A stretch of DNA of 64,000 nucleotides from UBA3478 sp038134285 (GCA_038134285.1 JAYPUW010000005.1:1-64000); one strand, 5' to 3'. Counted from the stretch's first letter, positions 8,457 through 17,319 are shown. The notes: generated by a model from the letters alone, not told the origin. Made by a program: numbers and translations.

Positions 8457-9923
8457 CACGTTTTTGTAAGGGAAGACCTCTTTAGAGACTTTGGTGTCTT
8501 TGAAGAGTTGATTTTTTTTGATGATATCTGCTATTCCCTCAGGAAGCATAATCTCCCAACCCTGAACATCATTGGTAATCATTTGTAAGACCTCTCTCGA
8601 ATAGATAGAGAGATTGGCTTCTTCGTAATCCTCAATATCAGTAAGCTTATTATTGCGCTTGAAGAATTTGTATAGATCCTTCATTTGTTCACTTACCATA
8701 AGACTGTCACTATTGATGATCTCTCCAGTATTCGGATCTTTCATTGGATAGAGATACACTTGAACATTTTTGAAAAAGAGTTTACCGAAAGCCTCAAGAA
8801 TACCACCGCTTAGGTGACGGTAATACTTTTCGTCAAAAATATCCACCAAACTATTGACTCCCATACTCAAGGCAATACGGCTCTTGGTGTATTTATCGAA
8901 ATACTCTACGAGTTTGTAGTACTCCTTGAATTTCGAAATCATTACGATATGTCCTAAAGATCCTATCAATTCCGCTCTAGCCAAGAAGTCCTTTTCATCG
9001 ATATCCCCATATGCTTTAAGGTTCTCTAGAGTAATCTCGAATATGATTTCTGTATTCGCTTTAGCGACCTTAGGAATGGTGCAAAAGAGCTCTTGAGACT
9101 TTTCGAGCATATCAATATTGACCTTAGTAACGGGACGGAAACTCCCACGCAAGGCAAGTATATTCTTTTTATAGAGTAAGGCGGCAGGGAGAATATTGTT
9201 TCCGTCTGGGCCAAACATTACTGCCTCGGTCATATCGTTTTTAATCAGCTGTAGGCTCATTAGACGATTGTCAACCTGACTAAAATGCGGACCTGAAAAG
9301 TTAATCATGTCGATTTCTAGGGTGTCTTTGTCGATATGATCGTAGAGGTAACGTAAAAGCTTTTTGGGTTCATTATACTTGTAAAACGCACCGTAGATAA
9401 GATTCACCCCCACAATACCGCATGTCTCTTGCTGAAGGCGTGCCTCAATTTGTTTGAATCGTACGTGAAGTACGATGCGGTTGTATTCTTTTTGATTTGG
9501 TTCTAATTGAAATTGAATACCAATCCATCCATGTCCTTTGAAGCGCTTAGAGAAATCAATTGTGGCCACCGTGTTGGCATAGGTGAAAAAGAGATACTCA
9601 GGATTATTTGAACGATCTATACGCTCTTCTAGAAGGTTGGTCTCGTGGTCTAGCATCTTATTCAAACGAGACTCGGTGACGTATCTTCCGTCTTCTTCAC
9701 GTCCGTATACGGCATCACTGAAAGACTTGTCGTAGGCACTCATCGCCTTTGCGATCGTTCCAGAAGCTCCGCCTGCTCTAAAGAAGTGGCGTGCCGTTTC
9801 TTGACCCGCGCCAATTTCTGCAAAAGAGCCGTAAATGTTTTGATTAAGGTTTATACGAAGCGTTTTGTCGTGTATAGAAGGAACAACTTCATATTCATTC
9901 TCTCTAAAAACAATCTTACTCAT
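8439..9923 (-). CDS. Conserved protein of unknown function (FAEIGAGQE family)
   Basis: 494 residues, soluble, no signal peptide and no membrane segment. Near the N-terminus are NQNIYGSFAEIGAGQETARH and FFRAGGASGTIAKAMSAYD, very regular glycine-rich stretches that look like a conserved active or binding site. I recall closely similar proteins in many Bacteroidota under inconsistent names, including receptor-like labels that this sequence does not support: there is no signal peptide, plug or barrel. Charged, well-formed, and with an AUG start in a normal context, so certainly a real gene. Function not assigned. Confidence 0.85.
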   Translation of the reverse strand: MSKIVFRENEYEVVPSIHDKTLRINLNQNIYGSFAEIGAGQETARHFFRAGGASGTIAKAMSAYDKSFSDAVYGREEDGRYVTESRLNKMLDHETNLLEERIDRSNNPEYLFFTYANTVATIDFSKRFKGHGWIGIQFQLEPNQKEYNRIVLHVRFKQIEARLQQETCGIVGVNLIYGAFYKYNEPKKLLRYLYDHIDKDTLEIDMINFSGPHFSQVDNRLMSLQLIKNDMTEAVMFGPDGNNILPAALLYKKNILALRGSFRPVTKVNIDMLEKSQELFCTIPKVAKANTEIIFEITLENLKAYGDIDEKDFLARAELIGSLGHIVMISKFKEYYKLVEYFDKYTKSRIALSMGVNSLVDIFDEKYYRHLSGGILEAFGKLFFKNVQVYLYPMKDPNTGEIINSDSLMVSEQMKDLYKFFKRNNKLTDIEDYEEANLSIYSREVLQMITNDVQGWEIMLPEGIADIIKKNQLFKDTKVSKEVFPYKNVLPNQL

Positions 9924-10009
9924 AGCACATTTACGGTATTGAATACGTTTTCAAAGGTAAGACTAAAGAGGGTTAAGTCTCGTTAAAACGACCTATTTTT
10001 AACCGTAAA

Positions 10010-10780
10010 ATGAATTTAAAATTAACCTTCTTAGGAACGGGCACCTCTCAAGGGATTCCAGTGATTGGAAGTGACCATCCTGTTTGTAAAAGTGAGGATC
10101 TTAGAGATAAAAGGCTGAGAAGCTCTGTGCTGATTTCTTGGGAGAATGGAAATATCGTCATTGATTGTGGCCCCGATTTTAGGCAGCAGATTTTAAGAAA
10201 TCCCATTGATCATCTTGACGCCATTTTATTGACTCACGAACATGCAGATCACACTATGGGTTTAGATGATATTCGTCCTTTTTTCTTTCGCCAAGGGGAT
10301 ATTCATTTCTATGCTAGTGCTAGAGTATTTTCTTCACTCAGCAAACGTTTTGATTACATATTTGATCCAAACTTTAATTACCCAGGTATCCCTGAAGTAA
10401 CCAAGCACGATATCAAAAAGAACCAGTCATTTCAAATCAATGATCTTAACGTGTTACCGGTTGAAGTCGATCATGCCGGAATGCCTGTTTTCGGGTTTAG
10501 AATGAAAGACCTGGCCTATGTAACAGACATTAAATCGATTACATCCGATCAGAAAGCGCTGCTCATGGATTGTGAAGTCTTGGTATTGAATGCGTTACGT
10601 CATGAGCCTCATCACTCTCATTTATCGTTAAACGAAGCTATTTCGTTAGCCCAAGAGCTGCGCGCAAAGAGAACTTATTTCACCCACATTAGTCATACAC
10701 TTGGATTTCATAAGGATATACAAGGATCACTGCCAGAGCAAATGTTTTTGGCCTATGACGCATTAACCGTAACTCTTTAA
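10010..10780 (+). CDS. MBL-fold metallo-hydrolase (PhnP-like)
   Basis: 256 residues. FLGTGTSQGIPVIG at the N-terminus and the metal motif THEHADH (HxHxDH) place it in the metallo-beta-lactamase fold; later VDHAGMPVFGFR, YVTDIK and FTHISH supply the remaining metal ligands. The layout resembles PhnP, a phosphoribosyl cyclic phosphodiesterase, and related cyclic-phosphate hydrolases. There are no phn genes nearby, so the substrate is open. Likely cytoplasmic. Followed 2 bases later by a small membrane protein gene. Confidence 0.85.
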   Translation: MNLKLTFLGTGTSQGIPVIGSDHPVCKSEDLRDKRLRSSVLISWENGNIVIDCGPDFRQQILRNPIDHLDAILLTHEHADHTMGLDDIRPFFFRQGDIHFYASARVFSSLSKRFDYIFDPNFNYPGIPEVTKHDIKKNQSFQINDLNVLPVEVDHAGMPVFGFRMKDLAYVTDIKSITSDQKALLMDCEVLVLNALRHEPHHSHLSLNEAISLAQELRAKRTYFTHISHTLGFHKDIQGSLPEQMFLAYDALTVTL

Positions 10781-10782
10781 AG

Positions 10783-10986
10783 ATGCTTAAACATTCAATC
10801 TTTCTTTATTTACTTGTTTTTACGGCTCTCATTTTATTGTTTCAATTGGTTAATTCAAGCAGGACATTTAAGGCACTGAACCAAAAAATTCAGCGTCAAG
10901 AAATGATAATTGAAGCGCTAAAAGAAAAGATTGAGCTCTTAGAAGAGACAGCTGCTCTAGACTTTAGTGCTCAGGAAAGCAATTAG
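10783..10986 (+). CDS. Small membrane-anchored coiled-coil protein
   Basis: 67 residues. Residues 5-24 form one hydrophobic segment (LYLLVFTALILLFQL), followed by a charged helix rich in Q, K, E and L with heptad-like spacing (about 28-58). It starts 2 bases after the metallo-hydrolase, so it is probably co-translated. The 3' end overlaps the convergent esterase by 30 bases. No known family recognised; a real gene is likely because of the tight spacing and ordered topology. Confidence 0.55.
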   Translation: MLKHSIFLYLLVFTALILLFQLVNSSRTFKALNQKIQRQEMIIEALKEKIELLEETAALDFSAQESN

Positions 10987-11586
10987 ATCTTTGAAGTTGT
11001 CGTAAGAGACGGTATGTCCATTAGGGTATTCATGCCACTCTAAGTTTAAGTTGTATTTTAATAAAAGATCTCGTGATTCTTGAGCCCATGTAAACGGAAT
11101 CACGGCGTCTTCTGTGCCGTGGGATAAAAAGAATACAGTGGTTTGCTTTTCAATAGCTTCAGCGTTTTCAAGCATTTCTAAATTAAGATAACCGCTCAGA
11201 CCTGCTACGTTGGCGAAGTACTCTGGGTGGTTTAGGGCTAATGCTAGACTTAATATACATCCTTGACTAAAGCCCATGATGTCAATGTGGTTAAGCTTTA
11301 GTTTCTTCTTTTCGGTATCGATGAAATCTTTAATTGCTTTCAGGGAGCTTTTGGCTTGATCTAGATCATTAAATTTTTTTTGATTTTCATCAAAATGAAT
11401 CGCATACCATGCAAACTGCTCAAATCCTAATGTAAATGGACCTCTGAGCGAAAAAATATGATAATCCTTGGGGAGATGAGGTGCAAATTGAAATAAATCG
11501 TTGTCAGAACTTCCGTAACCGTGAATCAAAAAGATAGCTTTGCGGCTTCCTTGTTCAGGTGCTTGATAGAGAAAGCTTAAGTTCAT
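10957..11586 (-). CDS. Alpha/beta hydrolase, phospholipase/carboxylesterase-like
   Basis: 209 residues. HGYGSSDNDLF is the oxyanion-side loop, GFSQG the nucleophile elbow with S107, followed by LSHGTEDAVIPF (acid) and NGHTVS (histidine): a complete catalytic triad in the order of the YpfH/acyl-protein-thioesterase-like group. No signal peptide. It sits 7 bases downstream of the dihydroorotase-like gene on the same strand. Natural ester substrate unknown. Confidence 0.85.
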   Translation of the reverse strand: MNLSFLYQAPEQGSRKAIFLIHGYGSSDNDLFQFAPHLPKDYHIFSLRGPFTLGFEQFAWYAIHFDENQKKFNDLDQAKSSLKAIKDFIDTEKKKLKLNHIDIMGFSQGCILSLALALNHPEYFANVAGLSGYLNLEMLENAEAIEKQTTVFFLSHGTEDAVIPFTWAQESRDLLLKYNLNLEWHEYPNGHTVSYDNFKDLIAFLSTKV

Positions 11587-11593
11587 TATAAAA

Positions 11594-12832
11594 TTAAAGG
11601 AAAGCCATTAATTGACCCTTAGAAAACACGCCAACACCTTTGTAACTAAATTTTTGGTCATTAAAGAGGTGGGTTTGATTTTCACGCTCTTGAATGGCGT
11701 GTTTTTGCATTTTGAAGAGCGAGAGTTGTGCCATGGTTTCTTCTTTGATTTCCGCTTTCCCTAAACCATAGATTGCATAGGGTCTTTTCAACAATTCGAT
11801 GGCCTTTTCTAGCCCAAAAAGATCACATAAGGCCGGAAACAGTGCATCTAAACTTCTACAGCCAAAATCAGCATCAGAAAATTCAACATCTTTTTCTTCA
11901 ACCGATACATTACTATGGTCAGAAGTTACATAGTCAATTACACCACTAGTGAGTGCGTCTTTAAGAGCTTTCCTTGTTTTTTGATCAGTTAGTGCAGGCG
12001 CAAGCTTGTATCTAGAATCGAATCCTTGAAGTTCTTTTTCATCAAAATACAAAAGTCCTATGGTTGTGCTACAGCTGAGGTTGAGACCCTCTTTTTTCGC
12101 TTTCTTAATCAACTTAAGCGCACTTATTGTCGAAATTCCTGTCAAATGTAGACTGGCGTTGGTATAGCGTAATAACTCTATGCACAATTGCACCGCTAAG
12201 TATTCACTCAAATCAGGAATAGACTTAAGGCCGAGTGTAAGGTTTGTAGGACTTTCTCGTAATTGTCCTCCTTTGCTCATTGAAGCATCTTGAGGATAAA
12301 CCAAGATCTTTCCATCGAATCCTTTACTGTATTGAAGTGCAAGTTTAAGAAGGTTCGATTCTACCAGTGGTCTTTTGTAGTCATAGAACCCAAGAGCGCC
12401 TGCCTTTTGTAAATCATATAATTCTGAAAGATCAACTCCGTTAGCGTCTTGGGTTAAGGTCCCAAAAGGGTGGACATCAACTGCGTGAGCGCTGAACCCT
12501 TTGTAAAAAGACAATGCACTTCCACTATTGGGATGGGGAAGGGTATCAGGCATAATACCTAAAGTCGTGTACCCACAACCGGCTGCAGTATTTAAATCGT
12601 TTATGAAGCGTCCTTTGGATTCGTATCCGGGTTCACTGAAGTTTACTTCGGGATCAAACCACCCATAAGAAACGTGCAGGCCCTTTAAATTTTGTATTGA
12701 ATCAGAGGAAATAGGTTTGATTTTCTTTGCGATCTGTTTGATATTTCCATCAACAATCCGAATATCAACAACGGTTTGATGTAAAGAATGTGAGGGTTCA
12801 TGCAGTGTTACAGATTGAAGAAGCGTATTCAC
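11594..12832 (-). CDS. Dihydroorotase-like protein lacking metal ligands
   Basis: 412 residues, the length and order of blocks of a type I dihydroorotase (amidohydrolase fold): GWFDPEVNFSEPGYE aligns with the usual strand carrying HxH and LREPGYE. The zinc-binding HxH is ExN here and the substrate arginine is serine. A later block reads LHLTGIST where active enzymes have a second histidine at the glycine, and TSDHSN replaces TDHAPH. It is therefore predicted to be catalytically dead. Non-catalytic dihydroorotase homologues (PyrC') are known to scaffold aspartate transcarbamoylase in Pseudomonas; whether this one does is inference. Lies between a DUF2400-type gene and the esterase. Confidence 0.8.
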   Translation of the reverse strand: MNTLLQSVTLHEPSHSLHQTVVDIRIVDGNIKQIAKKIKPISSDSIQNLKGLHVSYGWFDPEVNFSEPGYESKGRFINDLNTAAGCGYTTLGIMPDTLPHPNSGSALSFYKGFSAHAVDVHPFGTLTQDANGVDLSELYDLQKAGALGFYDYKRPLVESNLLKLALQYSKGFDGKILVYPQDASMSKGGQLRESPTNLTLGLKSIPDLSEYLAVQLCIELLRYTNASLHLTGISTISALKLIKKAKKEGLNLSCSTTIGLLYFDEKELQGFDSRYKLAPALTDQKTRKALKDALTSGVIDYVTSDHSNVSVEEKDVEFSDADFGCRSLDALFPALCDLFGLEKAIELLKRPYAIYGLGKAEIKEETMAQLSLFKMQKHAIQERENQTHLFNDQKFSYKGVGVFSKGQLMAFL

Positions 12833-12848
12833 AGAATCAAAATAAATC

Positions 12849-13625
12849 TTACAAATCTACAAATTCAAAGGCACCAATCCCAAAAAGAGCAAAATCGTAT
12901 TTAACCGGATCGTTAGAATCGAAGGCCCTGAGCTTAGTATCCAATTCGATTAATGCTTTCAAATCGTTCTGTTTGCGAGTCAAAAGGCCCAAAGAACGCG
13001 CTACACGACCGGAGTGAACGTCAAGTGGGCAAGACAATTGAGAAGTCTTAACCTGTTTCCATATTCCTAGATCAACTCCTTTTTTTGAACTTCTCACCAT
13101 CCACCTTAAAAAAAGATAGAGCCGCTTTGACGCACTAGACTTCGCAGGATCTGCAAGGTGTTTTTGGGTGCGCATCTCATGAGGGGTTTTGAGTAAAAAG
13201 GTTCTTAGGTTAATAATTCCCTTATCCAATCGGGGTTCTGAAGAGATGAAAAATGATTCTAAACTTAGAGATTGAGCATATGCTCGCTTAAGACTGGTTA
13301 AAAAGAAAAAAAGGTCATTTTGATTAAATGTGCGATGCACAAAACCTTTACTCATTTGTTTGAGTTCAATTTCAGTGGCGTTAACGATAAAGTCATAGGG
13401 TTGGTGATCTAGGCGCTTGATTAGTTCAAGTCCACTTTTAATAATAGACACGCGGTTTCCCCATGCGATGGTTGCAACTAATAAACCTAAGATTTCTTGA
13501 TCAGCAGAGTGGTCAAGTTCATGAAGTATACCCAAAGGGTCTGTGTCGAGAAAATTAACCTGTTCGTACTGTTCAGCCTTTTCATCGAGGTAGACCTTGA
13601 GATCAGTTTTATTCCATCTTCCCAT
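12849..13625 (-). CDS. DUF2400/TIGR02757-type conserved protein
   Basis: 258 residues. LLVATIAWGNRVSIIKSGLEL, FLRWMVRSSKKGVDLGIW and PLDVHSGRVARSLGL are the recurring blocks of a widespread Bacteroidota family of unknown function (TIGR02757, from memory). The DVHSGRVAR and helix-rich design resemble the helix-hairpin-helix glycosylase fold, but I see no K/D catalytic pair, so no enzymatic role is claimed. Its start overlaps the end of the ABC ATPase gene by 17 bases. Confidence 0.75.
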   Translation of the reverse strand: MGRWNKTDLKVYLDEKAEQYEQVNFLDTDPLGILHELDHSADQEILGLLVATIAWGNRVSIIKSGLELIKRLDHQPYDFIVNATEIELKQMSKGFVHRTFNQNDLFFFLTSLKRAYAQSLSLESFFISSEPRLDKGIINLRTFLLKTPHEMRTQKHLADPAKSSASKRLYLFLRWMVRSSKKGVDLGIWKQVKTSQLSCPLDVHSGRVARSLGLLTRKQNDLKALIELDTKLRAFDSNDPVKYDFALFGIGAFEFVDL

Positions 13626-14271
13626 CGCGCAGCACTAGTATTCGATCAGATTTTTGAGCAATTTCTTCGTTGTGGGTAACTACTAAAAAAGAACATTTTA
13701 ATTGATCTACTAATTTGTGAAATAGGTCATGTAACTGCATGGCATTCGGACTATCAAGATTTCCACTAGGTTCATCCGCAAGCACCATTCTTGGATGATT
13801 GATCAAAGCACGTGCAACTGCGATACGTTGTTTTTCACCACCAGACAGTGCCTGAGGTTTGTGACCTGATCGATGAGATAACCCTAAGGTATCTAAGAGT
13901 TCATAGGCATATTCTTGAACCATTTTTTTGGATTTTTTCATGATAAGTCCTGGAATGCAAATGTTTTCGAGTGCAGTAAATTCTTCTAAAAGCCCATGAT
14001 GCTGAAAAACAAAGCCAATAGATTGATTGCGTATTTGAGCCAATTGTCGCTCGTTCAAAGTTAGAAGCGAACGGCCATCAAAATCTAGTAAGGTATTGGG
14101 GTGTTGGCTTGGTTTCTCTAGGGTTCCGAGAATATTCAATAACGTGGTTTTACCTGCACCTGAAGGTCCCGTAATTGCTACTATTTCCGAAGCGTTGAGT
14201 TCTAAACTAACATCATTTAATATGTCAACATGCTGCTTCGTTTTAAAGATGTGAGACGCTTTGAGAAGCAT
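13609..14271 (-). CDS. ABC transporter ATP-binding protein, LolD/MacB-like
   Basis: 220 residues. Walker A GPSGAGKTT (35-43), Q-loop FVFQHHGLLEEFTALEN, signature LSGGEKQR, Walker B VLADEPSGNLD and switch histidine VTHN are all intact. The EPSGNLD form is the hallmark of the LolD/MacB/FtsE branch, which couples ATP use to lipoprotein release or similar periplasmic work. No permease gene is adjacent in the window, so the partner is encoded elsewhere. First gene of a minus-strand run toward 10957. Confidence 0.9.
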   Translation of the reverse strand: MLLKASHIFKTKQHVDILNDVSLELNASEIVAITGPSGAGKTTLLNILGTLEKPSQHPNTLLDFDGRSLLTLNERQLAQIRNQSIGFVFQHHGLLEEFTALENICIPGLIMKKSKKMVQEYAYELLDTLGLSHRSGHKPQALSGGEKQRIAVARALINHPRMVLADEPSGNLDSPNAMQLHDLFHKLVDQLKCSFLVVTHNEEIAQKSDRILVLRDGKME

Positions 14272-14287
14272 ATTCGCTTTATTTTTG
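14260..14287 (+). promoter_or_regulatory. Promoter of msrA
   Basis: TTTG at 14260-14263 and TATTTTTG at 14280-14287 fit the Bacteroidota -33/-7 pair, with a slightly short 16-base spacer. The ATG follows 19 bases after the -7 element. The -33 box lies inside the start of the divergent ABC ATPase gene. Confidence 0.5.
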
Positions 14288-14306
14288 TGTAAAGTACCGA
14301 AAGATA

Positions 14307-14846
14307 ATGAACGACAATCAAATGTTGCTTTTTGCGAGTGGTTGCTTTTGGTGTACCGAAGCGGTATTTACTTCACTTAAAGGAGTAATAGAGGTGCGCT
14401 CAGGCTATGCCGGAGGACTTGTGAAAAACCCATGTTATAAAGAAGTGTGCAATGGAACCACTGGTCACGCAGAATGCATTAGCGTGGAATACGATCCCAA
14501 AGAAATTTCACTAGACGTGTTGTTATCCGCTTTCTTTTCAACACATGATCCAACCACACTTAATCGTCAGGGGTACGATGTAGGTACACAATATCGTAGT
14601 GCTTTATTCTTCACTTCTGAAGAGCAAAAGAAGATTATTCAGGACTTTATTGCCGAATTGACCGAGAATGAAGTGTTTCCTTCTCCTATAGTCACAGAGG
14701 TGTTGCCTTACAGTAGTTTCTACGAAGCGGAGCCCGAGCACCAAAGGTACTATGAAAGAAACTCTGACGTGCGCTATTGCGAGGTGGTTATTGCGCCGAA
14801 ACTTGTACTCCTTAAGACTGTTTTAAAGGATTATTTAAAGAATTAA
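14307..14846 (+). CDS. msrA: Peptide methionine-(S)-sulfoxide reductase
   Basis: 179 residues, normal for MsrA. The catalytic motif ASGCFWCTEAVF places the nucleophilic cysteine at C13; GYAGG, HAECISVEYDP, FFSTHDPTT and GTQYRSALFF are the other conserved blocks. It repairs S-form methionine sulfoxide using thioredoxin. No MsrB domain is fused and no signal peptide is present, so cytoplasmic. Single gene between two minus-strand groups. Confidence 0.96.
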   Translation: MNDNQMLLFASGCFWCTEAVFTSLKGVIEVRSGYAGGLVKNPCYKEVCNGTTGHAECISVEYDPKEISLDVLLSAFFSTHDPTTLNRQGYDVGTQYRSALFFTSEEQKKIIQDFIAELTENEVFPSPIVTEVLPYSSFYEAEPEHQRYYERNSDVRYCEVVIAPKLVLLKTVLKDYLKN

Positions 14847-14866
14847 ATCTCCTTTTGTAAAAAAAG

Positions 14867-15178
14867 CTAAAGTTTCAAACCGAAACGCCTTAACATCTTC
14901 TTTTCAAATCTCCAAAAGAAGTAAAACTGTCCGAATAGCGCCCCGATTAATACCAATAAAACTTGATATAACGGAAATATTAACCCGATTCGCAGGGGCC
15001 AATACACTAATGGGTTAAGAGTCTCGGGTTCTTCAAAAAGCCAGTCCATAACTGGTCCTGCTAAACGCGATGCGGCTGTGCCGGTTAATCCGAAAACAAT
15101 AAAAATGAGGGTGAACTGAAGGTTAGAAGAGATTCCCCATTTCTTTTTTAATCGTGTGAGTAATAGTGGTCTAGACAT
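14867..15178 (-). CDS. Small two-helix membrane protein (DUF6787-type)
   Basis: 103 residues with two hydrophobic segments (about 22-45 and 60-90) and basic ends. RLKKKWGISSNLQFTLIF followed by GLTGTAASRLAGP matches what I recall of a small Bacteroidota membrane family (DUF6787). Its start overlaps the end of serC by 8 bases, so it is co-transcribed with serC. Function unknown. Confidence 0.65.
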   Translation of the reverse strand: MSRPLLLTRLKKKWGISSNLQFTLIFIVFGLTGTAASRLAGPVMDWLFEEPETLNPLVYWPLRIGLIFPLYQVLLVLIGALFGQFYFFWRFEKKMLRRFGLKL

Positions 15179-16238
15179 GCGTATTGACTTCGTCTATAAT
15201 GTCGGTTAGTATTTTTACACTAGATAGCGAAAGCGCATTGTACAGAGAAGCTCTGTAGCCCCCTACAAGACGATGACCTTTCAGGCCGTGAAGATCGTAC
15301 TTCTTACAATACGAGTCAAAAAGAGCAGCATGAGAGGCATCAGGAATAGTAAAGGTCACATTCATAAAAGACCTACTTGAAGGCTCTGCAAAAGGAAGAA
15401 TCCATTCGTTTTTTTCAAGTGTGTAGTAGAGTAGTGATGCCTTTTGTTGATTTTCAGAAAAAATTGAAGTCAACCCTCGGTCTTTAATCCAACGCAAATT
15501 GAGTAGGCTTACAAAAATCGAAAATACCGTTGGGGTGTTAAGCATGCTTTCTGCCTTAATATGAGCATTATAGTCTAAGAATTTGAATCTATTGAGCTCG
15601 TTCACCTGTCGTAAAAAATCTTTTTTAATTACTACCAGGGTTGTTCCTGCTGGTCCAATGTTTTTCTGTGCCCCTGCGTAGATCAGATCAAAAGCCTCAT
15701 AATTTCTAGGTCTTGAGAAAATATCCGAACTCATGTCGGCAATCACTGGTGTTTCATCGAAAGAAGGAAACGTGTCAAATTGAGTTCCGTATATGGTGTT
15801 GTTTGATGTCAGATGCACATAGTCGTAAGCGTGATCTATTTGGATATTGCTAGGAATTGATTTGTATCCATTTTCTTTTGAAGAGGCTATGGTTTCTATC
15901 CTACCTACCTTTTCAGCTTCGCTAATTGCCTTTTGACTCCACACCCCGGTGTCAATATAAGCTGCTGAATTTTTGAGAAAGTTATAGGGTATCATAGCGA
16001 ATTGCTGGCTGGCACCTCCATGCAAGAATAGTGCGGTGTAGGTTGACGCGTCAAGACCCATTAACTCAAGAACAAGCGATCGAGCTTCTTCCATAATGTC
16101 TACAAAAGCTTGAGACCTGTGACTCATTTCTATAATTGACAATCCAAGGTGATCGAAGTCCATAACCGCTTCAGCGGCCAAATCAAAAACAGATTGTGGT
16201 AAAATACAGGGTCCTGCACCAAAATTGATTTTCTTCAT
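15171..16238 (-). CDS. serC: Phosphoserine aminotransferase
   Basis: 355 residues. NFGAGPCILP at the start, HGGASQQFAMIP for cofactor phosphate binding, and the PLP lysine K192 in YAGAQKNIGPAG identify SerC, which makes 3-phosphoserine from 3-phosphohydroxypyruvate and glutamate. The C-terminal GHRLVGGYRASLYNA is the substrate-binding segment. Directly abuts the LuxC-type reductase upstream. A 3-phosphoglycerate dehydrogenase gene, commonly next to serC in relatives, is not in this cluster. Confidence 0.95.
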   Translation of the reverse strand: MKKINFGAGPCILPQSVFDLAAEAVMDFDHLGLSIIEMSHRSQAFVDIMEEARSLVLELMGLDASTYTALFLHGGASQQFAMIPYNFLKNSAAYIDTGVWSQKAISEAEKVGRIETIASSKENGYKSIPSNIQIDHAYDYVHLTSNNTIYGTQFDTFPSFDETPVIADMSSDIFSRPRNYEAFDLIYAGAQKNIGPAGTTLVVIKKDFLRQVNELNRFKFLDYNAHIKAESMLNTPTVFSIFVSLLNLRWIKDRGLTSIFSENQQKASLLYYTLEKNEWILPFAEPSSRSFMNVTFTIPDASHAALFDSYCKKYDLHGLKGHRLVGGYRASLYNALSLSSVKILTDIIDEVNTHV

Positions 16239-17270
16239 CTATAGGTTGGATAAGAAGGTTAAGGTGTCGATTTGATCGGCATAAGTGTCTAGTGTGGGTT
16301 GTTGAGATTGCCCGAAAGGAATGCCTTTGCTAAACGGCCCTACACTACATTGAATATTCACTGAATGGTTGGTAGTCCAATTATCGGCTTCTTCTTGGTT
16401 TTCGACCCATTTGTAGTGAAGTACTCCAATGGGAGAGTGTATCGTATCGTCTTCTACCATCAAAATCGTTTCTGCGTCTATAAACTCAGCTTGATTTAAC
16501 AATAACAAAGAACGCTGATATTCTACATTGTTTGCATACTTGTTGTGTTGTAATAATTCATTCCGCGACGATAAAACCTGTGTAAGTGTATTGAGTTCAA
16601 ACCCTCGTTCAATAATAAGTTGTGTAACATTACGACAGCCTAATCCGAAGTAATCAAAAATATCGTTCGCCAAGAGCTCTAGTTTATACTTTTCGGTGTC
16701 TTTGGTTAGCAGCGCTACACTATTTCTGTTTTTTCGGATCAGGTGTGGATATTTTTTAAAGTAATAGTCAAAGTATCTTCCTGAATTATTTGATCCGGTT
16801 GCGATAACGGCGTCAAAATCTGCTCCGGGATCAATACGAATGTGAATGGACTGAATAGCTTCGTCATCAAGAAGGTGCATCTGCTCAACCATGAAACGCA
16901 TGAGTACACTGTCTTTTTGAGAAGGCTTTATAATGCAATGATGCCCTGAGAGATAGACGCTTAACAGATCGTGAAAACCTACTAGGGGAATATTCCCCGC
17001 CATTATTAATAAAACCCGCTTTTTACGTTCAGGTTTAAGTGTATAAGGAGCAGTCCATTTCAAAAGCGCCTCAGTGGTTAATTGCTGACTCCAATAGTCT
17101 AAAGCCTTAAGAATGTGTTCAGGTGTAAACCACTTGTTCTGTGCCTCTGTATTTCGAATAAGTGCTGCCAATGGCTCATTTTTTGTAAGGGGAGCCTTAA
17201 GGAATGTGCTTAGGGTTTTGCCCAACTGGTCAAGTGCACTGATTCTCTTTTTTAAAGCGGTTTCTTGCAT
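16239..17270 (-). CDS. LuxC-type acyl-CoA reductase
   Basis: 343 residues. AGNIPLVGFHDLLSVYLSGH, then IIKPSQKDS and FGLGCRNVTQL with the putative catalytic cysteine C212, follow the LuxC/aldehyde-dehydrogenase-like acyl-CoA reductase pattern. In luminous bacteria LuxC reduces acyl groups to aldehydes; here no luxA, B, D or E gene accompanies it, so the role is different and unknown. It ends immediately before serC and is divergent from the ferredoxin gene. Confidence 0.8.
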   Translation of the reverse strand: MQETALKKRISALDQLGKTLSTFLKAPLTKNEPLAALIRNTEAQNKWFTPEHILKALDYWSQQLTTEALLKWTAPYTLKPERKKRVLLIMAGNIPLVGFHDLLSVYLSGHHCIIKPSQKDSVLMRFMVEQMHLLDDEAIQSIHIRIDPGADFDAVIATGSNNSGRYFDYYFKKYPHLIRKNRNSVALLTKDTEKYKLELLANDIFDYFGLGCRNVTQLIIERGFELNTLTQVLSSRNELLQHNKYANNVEYQRSLLLLNQAEFIDAETILMVEDDTIHSPIGVLHYKWVENQEEADNWTTNHSVNIQCSVGPFSKGIPFGQSQQPTLDTYADQIDTLTFLSNL

Positions 17271-17301
17271 TTGTTTTTAAGTGAGGTCAGAAGTACTTTT
17301 G
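17270..17301 (+). promoter_or_regulatory. Promoter of the ferredoxin gene
   Basis: TTTG at 17270-17273, a 20-base spacer and TACTTTTG at 17294-17301 match the Bacteroidota sigma-ABfr consensus. The ferredoxin ATG lies 18 bases further on. The -33 box overlaps the start codon of the divergent acyl-CoA reductase. Confidence 0.65.
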
Positions 17302-17319
17302 CAAAAGTAATTAAAGACT

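Noticed and set aside
16239..17270. Bioluminescence system
   Set aside because: Only a LuxC-type reductase is present; no luciferase or other lux genes occur in the window.
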